Numbered from the stretch's first letter, positions 34,457 through 45,161 are shown. The stretch: 64,000 nt of DNA from Erythrobasidium yunnanense (GCA_001600175.1 BCJC01000004.1:186001-250000); one strand, 5' to 3'. Notes: generated from the letters alone by a model not told the origin. Numbers and translations are program-made.

Positions 34457-36058
34457 TCATCGGATAGCACGGGCGAGCTCACGTCGTATCGCTGCTAAGA
34501 CTCCCCACCATACCCATCTCAGGTAGCCGTCCATGATACGGGTGCCTTCGAGTTCAGACTTGATGCGGGAGGTAGCGTTTGCGAGAGATTCTGTGATGAG
34601 GTATTGCCTTTCGAAGGAGGACTCTTGATACATCTGCTGCATTGTCAGCTTTCGTCTGACCCAGAGTGGTCGGTGCGCACCTGATTCTGGAGTGCGGTCT
34701 GAAGAGTCGCATTCAGAACGTGAGACAGATAGCCCAGAGAACCAGCCAATGATAGAGTAACTTCTTGAGCATTTATAAGACCTTGTTGATGGCTCTTGAT
34801 GCCGGCGCCCAGTTCTGCCTGGTAGATGTTCAGCCAAGCTCGACGAGCGAGAGGTTCAGGCTCACTATATCCTGCTCGACAGCGCGTACGGTTGTAGATA
34901 GACCTTGCATGAGACCATACAGTGCTCCTTGGTGGTCTTGCAGGATGTAGTTGAGGTTCTAGCAGGACATTAGAGCGGTCCGAGCGACGAACAGCCAGAC
35001 CAACCTCTCTCAGATGCTGTTCGTAAACTTGTAATTGCATGTTTGATGCCTCTCGTAGAGTATTCGAGATTGCTTGATGAAAGTGTACAGATTGTTCGTT
35101 GATATGCGTCGGTATCTGGGAGAAGAGCTCAGCGAGCGAAATCGAGAGCAGAAATCGCCGCTCACTAGACTGGTGCTAGTATAAACAGCTTTGGACATCT
35201 CGTCTATCTCCTGTTTCTGTCTTTCCGCTGCATCCTGTTGAGTTCGTAAGGTCTGTGCGATATCTTGTAAGACGTCTTCCATCGACTTCACCAGAGGTGA
35301 GAAGTCCTGTGCATCGAGTGAGCAAGAGCCTACAAGAAGGATCGATAGATTACCTCTAATCTACTATCCATCTTAGAGACCACTTCATCTGCCTGATTCT
35401 GCCATCTTTCTCTGCTTCTCTCGGCAGCTTCTTCTCGGGCTTCTCCCTCTCTGAGTACATGTACAGCTCGTTGTATAAGCTCAGTTTGAGCATGTGAGAG
35501 GTTCGAATAGAGCTGCTTGATGGCCTCGGTATCGTGCCAGCTCTCCAATGCAAAGCAGGTCTGGACGACATCGCGGTGGAAAGACGTGTAGGAAGACCAG
35601 TATTGAGGTGATCTAGATAGAGCACTATGGGACAATCAGCGGAAGTAACGTTGATTGTTGAAGCCGACCTACTCGATGCATTTTGTCATTTGACCTTGCC
35701 CTTCGACCCAATCTTCGCACTCTCTTGGCACGCTGAGGGATGACACACCCTTGATCTCACAGTATGAAAGCGTAGCAGCCATTTCCATTCGAAGCTGCTC
35801 TGATTCAACGAGCTTCTTGCAGTTTACACCCCAGGCTTTTACGGATGATCCAGAGCATGACGGCTTGATCCCAGCATCTACGACGGACTCTATCCACTTC
35901 TGTACATCGGGTTGAGCTCTCACAGCTATCTCGTTATCATAGGTCTGCTTTGCATCCAGTGTTGATGGGCCTGTGACGCGACTTTGCTTTAATGACCAGC
36001 AGTTCGCATACGGTAGCTGCAGCGACAGCAGAAGTATCTCAAATGGAATGACCAGCAT
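34457..36058 (-). CDS. KAR5: Kar5/Tht1-like nuclear fusion (karyogamy) protein
   Basis: ER/nuclear-envelope protein needed for fusion of haploid nuclei after mating. The ATG at 36058 gives a signal peptide (MLVIPFEILLLSLQLPYANC). The lumenal Cys-rich region follows: KWIESVVDAGIKPSCSGSSV, WGVNCKKLV, MAATLSYCEIKG, CEDWVEGQGQMTKCIE. An intron leads to ALSRSPQYWSSYTSFHRDVV and CFALESWHDTEAIKQLYSNL, the Kar5 hallmark (CxxALSRSPQ-WSSY). Then come long coiled-coil exons (REEAAERSRERWQNQADEVV, MEDVLQDIAQTLRTQQDAAE, QKQEIDEMSKAV). The last intron (GTGCGC...TGCAG) joins to QMYQESSFERQYLITESLAN and WVWWGVLAAIRRELARAIR, stop at 34457-34459. The C-terminus keeps only a short hydrophobic stretch (YLRWVWWGVLAA), less than the one or two membrane helices usual for Kar5. 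Confidence 0.8.
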
Positions 36059-36321
36059 CTCGTAAGGAAGTTCGAAAAGGGTATCCTCTGCAAGCGAGTG
36101 ATGAAGAAGAAAGAAGAGCATATTGCATTGAATTTGGAGCATTCAAACAAAGTCTGAGCAGCTACATTCACGAAGAAGTACAAACGAGCAAGATACTGAC
36201 AAGATCTATGGAAGAAGGGAGCACCGCGCCAGTCCTGTTCCCAATTGCGAGTCTCTGGATCTTAATCTAGCATCAAGTTCCACCGATACCCATCTGAGGC
36301 CCAAATGACAGTTCAACGCTT

Positions 36322-37383
36322 TTACTCTGTCCTAGCTCGCTTAGAGCTTCTTGATTCGAGCAGGCCGAGCTTCGATAAAGCTAGCCCAGCAGCGAGGTTC
36401 TTCGCGTCCTTCTTCTTGGAGCTGGTAGCTTCCGATACGTGTCGACCGTCGAGGACCATGGTTACTGTCCACATTCTTTGATGATCGGCGCCTTGACTGA
36501 CCGGTTCTGTGTATTCCAGCCTACGATAGGGCTCGTCAGCCTTTTGCTGGTTCTGAAAAGCAACCGTGGAAGACCGTACCCTAATGCTCTCCTCTGCTCA
36601 TCAGTCCTTGGTCTGGCTTGAATCTCCTGAAGGGCACCGATATAGTTGAAATGCTTATCGACTCCGGCGTACTCGGCTTCATACACGTCCGCATCTTTAA
36701 CAGCTCCTCCGGTCTCCACATCTTCTGCGGTGAACAAAGCAATATGTTTGGGAGAACAGGACTTCAAGTTCTCATATTCGGCTTCAACGAGACCTCCGAA
36801 GATTTCCTGAAGAAGCGAACAAAGAGGCGGAGCCGACTCCATCGCAGTCAAAGCACCGATATACGCAAGGAAGACATGGCTACGAATGTCTGCTGCTGAT
36901 TTGCTGACTGTGTCGCTATCGGCGTAAGCGGGTATCATGAGGTCGTCGCTGAGGCGAAAGTGGTCGCTAATTGCCGAGAGCGTGCTGGCGGAGAGGAGTC
37001 GGTCGACAATCTCCTGAGAACCTCTTCAGCCCAACTGAATAAAGCTGGAGTCGCAATCGTACCTTGCTGGCAGCAGGGACGAGTAGTGGATACTTGGTGT
37101 GGACCAGCTTGAGGAGACAAGCTGTAGCTACTGCATGTCCAACGGCCTGTCATATCAAGCTTTTCAGCGCATCCATCGTTATGAGATTTCTGTCACGTAC
37201 GGCATCATTGTCGTAGTCGAAGATCTTGCTATCCTCGGTTGACACCTCGAAAGTAGCTTGAGCCTTGCCAATTGTCGCCAGAGGGTGGGTGAAGACGCAT
37301 TTCTTTAGATCTTCTGGCAGCTCAGGCAGGATGAGAGGCTTCTGCTCAAGGCTCAAATCGTCCAAGGCGGACGTGAGGGACAT
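36322..37383 (-). CDS. RNase III-like / dsRBD protein, catalytically dead (array copy 1)
   Basis: ATG at 37383 (MSLTSALDDLSLEQKPLILP). Exon 1 holds LPELPEDLKKCVFTHPLATI, the first RNase III helix with its FTH-S-like motif. After intron 1 the signature helix reads AVGHAVATACLLKLVHTKYP. In active enzymes this is the LEFLGDAVL helix; here Glu is Ala and Asp is His. After intron 2: EIVDRLLSASTLSAISDHFR, then IRSHVFLAYIGALTAM, where the second catalytic pair (ADxFEA) has become SHVFLA. A variable linker, FNYIGALQEIQARP, then intron 3 and a full dsRBD: LEYTEPVSQGADHQRMWTVT, VSEATSSKKKDAKNLAAGLA (KKxAK-type RNA-contact helix), ending SKRARTE. Stop TAA 36322-36324; about 285 aa. It probably binds dsRNA or dimerises without cutting. 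A mitoribosomal mL44-type role is less likely, since no presequence is seen. Confidence 0.75.
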
Positions 37384-37634
37384 GGTGGTGATGGACAAAA
37401 AGTGATAAGGAGATGGAGGAGAATTAGTTGTATGAATGGATTGTCAGCAGTAGAGCTGAGGAAGAGATGGGAAGATACTCAGTTTTCACGCGACAATGGA
37501 AATTAGGCGCGCCACGGAACGCGACTATTTTGCTTTAGGAACAAAAGTAGCGAAACAACGCATAAGTCACTCTGTTTTTCTCTACACTGACTTATCTGCC
37601 ATAGAGGTCTGATCCAAGCGGGCGAGGCCGCCAT

Positions 37635-38676
37635 CTAGCCAAGTCTGGCTCGCTTCTTGCTAGGCGAAAGCAGACCCAAGTTCAGGAGCGCGAGGCCAGT
37701 AGCAGCGTTCTTTGCATCCTTTTTCTTGGCTTTCGTAGCTTCTGCTATCACTTTGCCGTTCAGACGTACGCCGGCTGTCCAGATTCGCAGATGATCAGCA
37801 CCTCTGCTGGTGGGCTCAGTGTACTCCAGTCTGAAGCATGAAGGCATCAGCACGTCTGGAAGGTGTAGCTGCTGGGGTAGACTGACTGCAGTGCAACCCT
37901 TTGTCGAATGCTTCTCGGCTTGGCCTGCATCTCTCCTAGAAGGCCAATGTAGTTGAAGTCTTCCTGGATCGCAGCATCTTCGACTTCCGACTCCGCTAGA
38001 TAGCGGGCAATGGTGGAAGATGGTGAAGGCGGCCTCGATGATAGCACCGGAGGAGTCGTTTTGAGGTGCTTATACTCCGCTTCTATCAGTGGCTCGAATA
38101 TTCGGATAACCGCCAACTTATCACCGGCTACTGAGAGAGCGCCGATGTAGGCGAGAAAGATTTGACTGCGTATCTCGAAAGCGCTATCGAAAACGAAAGT
38201 CTTGCCAGCGGAAGACGGTATCCATAGCTCATCGGCGAGCTTGAACTGATCACTTATTGTCGAAAGTGTTTTGTTGGAAAGCAAAGTATCGATGATAGTC
38301 TGAGAGATAATAAGCTTAGCGAGACGAGTGGACAGACTGGGGATCCTTGACTCGCCTGGGCGACAACCGGCAGGAGCAGAGGGTATTTGTTCTGAATTTG
38401 CTTGAGGACAGAAGTGCTGGCAATTAGACGCCCGAGAGCCTGCGTGTGATCAATTAGCTTGCTTCGGAGGAGACCGAGGAGCGGACGGAGGACAGCATAA
38501 TTCTCGTAGTCACTGATAGTTCCGGTCGTAGAGCAGATCTCGAAGACCGATTGGGCTTTTCCATTAGTGGCCAGAGGATGGGTGAACACGCATTTCTTCG
38601 CTTGTTCGGGTAAGGGAGGGAGGCTGGGAGGAGCGAAGTCGAATTTGAGGTCTCTAAAGGCAGCAGCTAGTGACAT
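37635..38676 (-). CDS. RNase III-like / dsRBD protein, catalytically dead (array copy 2)
   Basis: Close paralogue of the next gene downstream and on the same strand. ATG at 38676: MSLAAAFRDLKFDFAPPSLP, then LPEQAKKCVFTHPLATNGKA. Three introns fall at the same positions as in copy 1: after YENYA, after LLLPVVAQ, and just before LEYTEP. Intron 2 appears to start with GC (GCGAGT...TCTCAG). RNase III signature helix: ALGRLIASTSVLKQIQNKYP (catalytic Asp replaced by Arg). Second motif: IRSQIFLAYIGALSVAGDKL (Asp to Gln, Glu to Leu). dsRBD: FNYIGLLGEMQAKPRS, LEYTEPTSRGADHLRIWTAG, IAEATKAKKKDAKNAATGLA, tail KKRARLG. Stop TAG at 37635-37637. The basic KKRAR tail, like SKRAR in copy 1, could be a nuclear localisation signal; that is inference. 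Confidence 0.77.
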
Positions 38677-38982
38677 GGCAATGAAACGAGCGAGAGGAGA
38701 GAGGAGGGAGGTATGGAAGTGTAGGAAGAGAGCGATATATGGAGGAAAGGCATGATAAGTAAGATGATGGGTTGAGGATGTGATCGTGATGCTCGACGCC
38801 ACGGCCACTCTGTTGAACAGTTCAACTGCTGTCGAGTCTAACTGATCGCAAATGTATACAAAGGCTGTTTCGTGAGATATTCCCTACTTTCTCTTTGGAC
38901 CCACCTTCTATAGCGAGGGATCGTGTACCATCCAGCTTTGACCTTCCTCATCTAATGAATTTGCAATCTCTCACTAAATACC

Positions 38983-39691
38983 TCAGCTAGGCTTGACTTT
39001 CGTACCTGAACGGCAGCGATTGTATTCCCAGCTCAATGGCAGCTTGACGACAAGCCCTAAACAGAGAACCTCTTCAGAAAGTGTCTCGTATACCCAAAAG
39101 TCTGGCTTACTCATTCTTTGCTTCCTCTTTAGTCGAGAAGCGAGAGCCGTGGCCAACTTCCTGATCGTCAATGGCGACTTTACAGTGGTATTAGGTGCAT
39201 GTGGGTCTCCGTCTTTATATTCCAGACTGAGCAAGATTCAGCTTGCTGTCTGGCGGTCTCTCTGATCGTACTTACTATTCGATCTTATGTGTCGCGTCGG
39301 CTGCCAATTCCATTAAGCGAGCTACGCCAGCGCCGTACATCTTGTTCTCCTCCAGCCAGTCTGTGATAGTTCTGTTAAGGTATTGAACACCCTCTTGTTT
39401 ACTGTCTTCTAGACGCTGCCTTTCCTTTCGCAGCCCTTGCCCTTCCTTGTGCTTCTCGCTGAGCGCCTGCTCCAGTTCACTCACTTTTCCGACCAATATG
39501 TCGGTCTATGGAACGATATAAGCCTTCACTTGGTTGCATCAGAAATTGTTGCTCACTGCATTGTCCTTCTGTTCGAGCAATCGTCTGTATGATTTATGAT
39601 CTATTCGAGTTAAAACGCTATCTTCGGACTTGCCCAAAACGGACTCTGAGCCTTTAGGCCTGTGACCTCTATAGTCGCTCGACGATGCCAT
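38983..39691 (-). CDS. Coiled-coil plus degenerate dsRBD protein (array copy 3), probable frameshift
   Basis: ATG at 39691: MASSSDYRGHRPKGSESVLG, then SVLTRIDHKSYRRLLEQKDN. An intron (GTGAGC...TCCATAG) leads to TDILVGKVSELEQALSEKHK and GLRKERQRLEDSKQ, a coiled coil in place of an RNase III domain. A dsRBD start follows: GAGVARLMELAADATHKIEY. The next intron sits at the same place and phase as in copy 4. After it come LEYKDGDPHAPNT and then a 1-base deficit relative to copy 4: the frame that would continue the domain (VAIDDQEVGHGSR..STKEEAKNE, stop 39108-39110) is out of register. The frame as it stands runs on to a stop at 38983 with an unrelated tail. Either this copy is decaying, has gained a new C-terminus, or one base is missing from the assembly. 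Confidence 0.55.
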
Positions 39692-40249
39692 TGAGAGCGA
39701 AAGTGTTATGGAAGTGATTGGCGTAAGGAGAAGAGGTGCAGAGCTGGTCGATTCGTTCTTTATACCGAATAAAACTTTCAGAGCGGAACGACGCTTCCAT
39801 CAATGGTGTCCTGCCATTCATGCTGTTCCGGGCGTTTAAATGGACGGAATTGCGCCTGAAGAAGGTCGCCAACAAGAGTCGCTGTGGCGGAACAGTGAAA
39901 CGAGGCGCGGGAGAGAGAGGGAAGACGAAAGAAGTTTGTGGAAGGGGTAAGAAAGAGAGAGAACGGTGAAAAGCGATGGAAGAATGTCTATCATGTTCTC
40001 CAATGGTAGCAAGGCGTTCCGCCTGCTACGATTCATCGAAAGCTATAAAATGTTTACAAAGCCTGCTTCATATATCGACTGTGCCGTCCTCACCGCCTTC
40101 TGACGAGTTAACATTCAGCTTCTTCTCCCTTCTCCCTCACTTCGATGGGGAAAAGCTATCGAAGCATTCCCAGTTTGATTGCAGCTCGACCAGAAGCGCT
40201 GTAGTAAGAATGCCGACTTAGTGATGTTCTGCTACTTCTATCAGCGAGC
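39692..40249. promoter_or_regulatory. Intergenic between array copies 3 and 4, purine-rich tract
   Basis: About 560 bp. Bases 39895-39965 are almost pure purine on the plus strand, i.e. a pyrimidine-rich tract about 200-275 bp upstream of the copy 3 ATG on the minus strand, typical of fungal core promoters. No RNase III remnant belonging to copy 3 was found here. Confidence 0.45.
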
Positions 40250-41572
40250 TTACTCATGCTTTGCAGCCTTCTTGGTAGCACCTGTACCCTTTCCAGCTTC
40301 CTGTCCATCGATGATGACTGTACAATAGAAGCTAGGTGCATGAGAGGGTCCGTCCCTTGAGTCCACACTGAGGAGGAAAGTTAGGCCAAGGCTTGCCCCT
40401 TCAGTCACATTTACTTACTACTCGATCTTGTGCGTCGTGCCGGCTGCCCACTCCATCAGACGACCTACATAATTGGCTCCGGGAGTAAGCTGAGGGCCCG
40501 AGGTGCTTGAGGAAGTGCTGGCAACAGTGACACCAGTGCTTGTACTAGCTGTAGGACTAGCACTGGCTCTAGCAGTGGAGGATGAGTTGGCGGGCACCGG
40601 AATACGATGAGACCCGGTTGCAGGGCGCGGTACCCATTCCTGACCAGGGAGAGGAGGGCCGAAGACAGGTCTGAATGGAAGTTCGGATGTCGGAAGTGCA
40701 GCTGAAGGCAGAGTACCAGAGGCGGAAGCCGTCACAAAGCCATTCACAGGCTGCTTGGAAGTAGCTCTAGCAGTGACTACGCTACTCTTGTCCTCATCAT
40801 CGTCTGAATCGCTGTCGTCCTCATCGGAGTCTGGCTGTATCGTCACCGAAGCTGGCTCTTCAGCGGGTATGGAAGTATCTCCAGCGAACAAAGACATCTG
40901 ATCATTCCATCGCTTCTCGAGCATTGCATACTCGGCATCGATGAGTGGTTGAAAGATTGTGCGTGTGAAAGCTTTGACTTGTGCATAAGAGTCTTTGTCA
41001 TCACTGCTGCGATGTATGCCGCTCAGAAAAACTAGGAAGAGGTCGGCATGGACTAGTTCATTCTTCTGTAGATTTGCAGCATCCGGCCCAGCAACGCGAA
41101 GGTAGTGAGGCAGTCCCAGGACCTTGCTGATCTTCGCCAGAGTCACTACGGACGTTATGGGTTCGCAGAGGGTCTGTCAAGCCTAAAGTCAGCCAGTCTG
41201 TTATCTTCCAGCTCGACTCGGACACTCACGTTGACAGCATTCGGGACCAAACGAGGATACATCTCCCTCACGAATTCTAGTAGAAATAGGTCGAGTAACC
41301 GTTTGCCATAGAACTGCATCGTTGAAGATTCAGTCTTTGAGCCTCCTTCAGTGCTTATTGCTGCTGACCTTGTCAGATTCGTAGTCGTACTCGAGGTCTT
41401 CATCGGGATCTTCTGGCTCCTGCCAGTTCTGCTGCATTCGTCCATGTACTGAAGGATGAGCTGTGACACGCTGCAGGATTTCAGGTTTGAGAACAGGCAG
41501 ATCTGGCACTTCTAGCCGGAAAGTGTCGTCTTTCAATGCATGAGCGACTTCATCGTCAAACCATCCAGGCAT
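40250..41572 (-). CDS. RNase III-like / dsRBD protein with long disordered insert (array copy 4)
   Basis: ATG at 41572: MPGWFDDEVAHALKDDTFRL, then VPDLPVLKPEILQRVTAHPS, the first RNase III helix. Intron 1 follows DLEYDYESDK. The signature helix is FYGKRLLDLFLLEFVREMYP, with the catalytic Asp replaced by Lys. Intron 2 follows PNAVN. Then TLCEPITSVVTLAKISKVLG, and VHADLFLVFLSGIHR, where the first Asp of ADxFEA is kept but Glu is Leu. LIDAEYAMLEKRWNDQMSLF aligns with LIEAEYKHL in copy 2. About 130 residues of acidic, Ser/Thr/Pro-rich sequence ([17 protein letters not shown]) separate it from a dsRBD: GANYVGRLMEWAAGTTHKIE, intron 3, HAPSFYCTVIIDGQEAGKGT, then GATKKAAKHE and the stop (40250-40252). 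The last helix of the dsRBD is cut short just after the KKxAK motif. Confidence 0.75.
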
Positions 41573-41802
41573 TGTTGACGATGGTATAGCAAGGAAGTGT
41601 TGGAGCAGAAGAAACCAGCTTCTGGACTGTCTTCCAGCCTTCAAGGCTCGCCGGTTAGGTCAGACGGTGTAACGTCCCGCATCTTCCAATAGTAGAGAGA
41701 CAAGGACGTAACTGTCGAGGAAAGCATTTATAAGAGATTCTGATAGTGTGTACAGTATTCATGCAGAGCTAGCATTGACTAAAGACAACAACAGAAGTCG
41801 AT

Positions 41803-44800
41803 CTAGCGTCTTCTAGCGGTACTTCTCTGCGTTCGCGATCCGAAACCTGTAAAGAAGCCATAAGCCCCAGTGCCTCTCATTGTATGAAAGCATATAGCTC
41901 ACCTCCGAAAGTCCTGCCTGTATCCTCATCTGAATCCGAGTCGATAGTTAAGGCTTCTGCCTGTTTTCCCTTCTTCTGCGTAGCCACTGGTACAGAGTCT
42001 TCTCTTGCAGTAGAAGTCCTGCTATCGTCATCCATCTCGTCCTCCTCAGAATCGCTGACGACCTGCTTCTTTCGGCTGACCGCCTTTTTAGGCGGAGCTT
42101 TCTGACTTTGCGTTGCTTTAGCTTTGCCCTTTCCTTTCTGTTTGCTTGCTGTGTCCGCCATTGGCATTTCAATGTCGGAGTCACTGTCATCATTGCCCTG
42201 CTTGTTATACGTCTCCGTCAAGCCGTACCCAAGCGGCTCTACCGCTTTCAAGGCGATGTTCTGCCTTCTCGCTGCTGTATCAGCTGGCGAAATCTTATTG
42301 TTCTTAGGTCTGAAAGCTTTGAAATTTGGTTTTCCAGCATAGCGCGGATCGACCGAGACTTGGAGCTTTTGGACGTGCAGATCAGGTCGAACCATCGACA
42401 CGAAGCGTACTTGAAAGAAAGTAGCATTATCATCAGGTTCCCAGTGTGTATCTTCCTCCATCTCTTCTTGTATGACATCCCTTTCATTCCATCCTACCTT
42501 ATGTGATTCTTTCGCTAGTGGTTTGACAATCTTGAGCTTGTTGAACTCTTCATTGAAGCCCGCATCCGTCTTGGTCATCTTTCGCTTGGTACTTGCTACT
42601 TGTAGATACTTGGCTTGCTCTGCTGCCTGACTAGCTTTCATAGCAGCCTTTTCTTCCCGACTGCTCATCTTCTTTGTTCCGTCGGTAGATGCAGGTTCCT
42701 TCGTCTTCTTCTTAGCAGGCTGTGTCGTCGAAAATGCTTCTTCTCCCTCGCTGTCTGGGACCGTTTCAGCAGCTTTACGCTTAGCCGGGACTGCCTTCTT
42801 GGCCGTAGCTGTCGAAGGTACTTCCTCCTCCTCTGCTATGTTTGCCAACTGCTTGTTCCTTTCCTCTTCTTGCTGCTTCTTCTTTCTCTGCAGAGCTTGT
42901 GATGCTTGGGAAGCAACCGACTCGACATCCGGATCGAACGATTTGATCTTCTTGCTAGGTGGCTCATCCTCATGTATAGATGTATCCGCTTCGTCGATAG
43001 ACATTATCTGACTTGTGCCGTTTGTGCCAGCTCGTCTCTTGAGCTTAGCATATTTGCTTCCCTCCCTCGGTACGAAGGATTGCGCCTTGCTGGAGGAAGC
43101 ATTAGAGCCCATGCTCGCATTGTCGATATCCATTGATGAAGCAAGCTGCGTTTCACTTCTTTCTCGAGCGATCTGAGGAGGCGGAAGAGCAGGTGCTGTA
43201 TCTTCGAACATGCTGGCGAACGGGTCGATCGGAGCTTTATCTGCTATACGACGCGGCTGCAATAACATCAGCCTCGCCCAACTTACATTGGTCAAAGTAT
43301 CATACCTTCTTGCTTGTTTTCGTTCCAGACGTACCAGCAGAGGCTTCATCCTGCGTCTGCCCTAACTTCGGAGCCTTCATAGCGATATCCTCTGGATTTT
43401 TAGCTGGGAAGGAGATGTCTGCTGTCGCTACAGGAGCTGAAGGCGTAGGAGCAGGAGCTCGCGCTTAATTACAGACTGTTCAGTACGAAATTTAGCAGAT
43501 CAAGGCTTTGGGATCTCACCTGATTGCGTCTGATCTTGCAGTATACTGCCGCCTGTCAGTCGTTTGGCTTCTACGACTGCCGTCATGATATCACGGGCAT
43601 CGATGAAGCCAGTCAACTTGCAGCTATCATCGGAGACTCAGCTCACGCCCCATCTGTCACTGAAGCGCCAGCTTACGAGTCGGCTACCGAGCGCAGCATT
43701 GGCAGATCTTCGGCGTTGGGCAAGTTTGCGCCAAAAGGAACAAGCACAAAAGTCTGGGCGTCTTGCTGAATTTTGTTCGCTTTGCGAAAATCGTTCAGAT
43801 CCTTCTTGAAAGCTTGAGAGCTCGCGAGGGATGGCACGGTAACCTTTCCTCGCGCTGCTGTCAGAAGCTCTACAATGATCGGATCCTGGATCAATTGCGT
43901 CAGACACCGTCTTCATGGCAGTTGCGACGCTTGGACTGACATTCGAATAGTCCACGAAGGTAACATTCTCGAAGATTTTGCTCCTCGCTGCATTTGGCTG
44001 CCAGATACCCAGTTCTGTTCGATTGCTACCTTTGCCCTCCACAGGAGGGAAACAGTCGCTTTCCGGCGGCCAATTTGACAGAAAGTCCTCTTCGAGCTTC
44101 GAGCGCTTTCCTCCTGCTGAAAGAGCAGCTTGGACAAGATTGTCAAGCCACAGAGGAGCGACTACATTCTGTTGATGTATGCTCGCCAAAGCCATCAAGG
44201 GTACGGGATCAGGCTGTACTTTGGGCACGAGGTAGTGGGTGTGAAGAAAGCTTGGCGTGGAGGAAGAATTGGAGAAGGATATTCCGATCGATGCGCACGT
44301 CTGCTGAATTTGTTCAAGCGCGTTCTTCTTAGCCATGCGATGGTAGATATGGGTCGGCCGCCATTCGAAGCTGTTTCATTCCATCAGCTTAGGTACTCAT
44401 TGGGAGTCGATAAGCGCACAAGATAAAGCTATCGATATCATCTTGATTCTGAAGCTTGAGTAGCCTGATCTGCATAGCATCTTTGACGATGATGGAGGCT
44501 CCAGGCTTGACTTCGACCTCCTCAGGATCTACGCCAGGAGGTACAAGCCATACGGACTTGCTACCACATTTCAGTTCTACTTCATATATAGGTGGTCGCG
44601 AGCGATCTTTGTCGTGTTCTTTGCCAATCAAGGTGTCTGCCGGCTCGACTTTGCTGGCTGTAAGGGTGAAATGGATATCTTTCCTTGAATGTCGTTTGTG
44701 TGTCAGGTAGAAATCTGTATCTTCTGTAGACCTCGCAGCCTTGTACGTCTTTCCCGGTTGTAAACAGTAGCGCGTGTCAGCGTCGACTTCTGCTCCTGCA

Positions 44801-44902
44801 AGTCCAATCGCGCTTAATGACCGCTTTACTTCATTGCAAATGCATCGTACCCTTTGTCAAGCGCAGGCCTTGCTCGCCTGCGCGCGAGTAGACTACCCAC
44901 AT
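41803..44902 (-). CDS. NBS1: Nbs1/nibrin, regulatory subunit of the Mre11-Rad50-Nbs1 complex
   Basis: DNA double-strand-break sensor that tethers Mre11-Rad50 and recruits Tel1/ATM. ATG at 44902: MWVVYSRAGEQGLRLTKG. A 56-bp intron (GTACGA...TTGCAG) restores AEVDADTRYCLQPGKTYKAA, then DFYLTHKRHSRKDIHFTL, the FHA phosphothreonine pocket (S-R-x-x-I-H). A BRCT region follows: LMALASIHQQNVVAPLWLDN (conserved W), LEEDFLSNWPPESDCFPP, and the second BRCT around FENVTFVDYSNVSPSVATAM. The C-terminal 490-residue exon is Lys/Ser/Glu-rich and carries PNFKAFRPKNNK, the Mre11-binding motif (NFKxF). A last intron joins TFG-GFGSRTQRSTARRR after an acidic patch (IDSDSDED), which fits the Tel1-binding acidic/aromatic tail. 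Stop TAG 41803-41805. About 880 aa estimated. Confidence 0.87.
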
Positions 44903-45161
44903 CCGAGATTCATGCGCGTCACTCTGAGAGTGGTAGGAAGAAGAGCCAAGTCGACATTCGCATCAAGCGGTGAATTTCATGTCTGTAACAACAACATTCT
45001 ATGATACAAGCTTTATGCTTTGGCCAGGCTCGACCTTCACCATGGAAGCTTCACGGCAGAATATACGGCCAGCGAAAGAGTACGGGCTAGTTGTTTGAGT
45101 GGCATACCGAAGAAAAGGCTGTGTTTCGTGAACGCTTGAGATGTTTGTTGGTTTGGAAGGC

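Noticed and set aside
36322-41572. Mitochondrial ribosomal protein mL44 as the identity of the RNase III-like genes
   Set aside because: Fold order is similar, but there is no presequence and four local copies with basic tails do not fit a single-copy ribosomal subunit. Kept only as an alternative.
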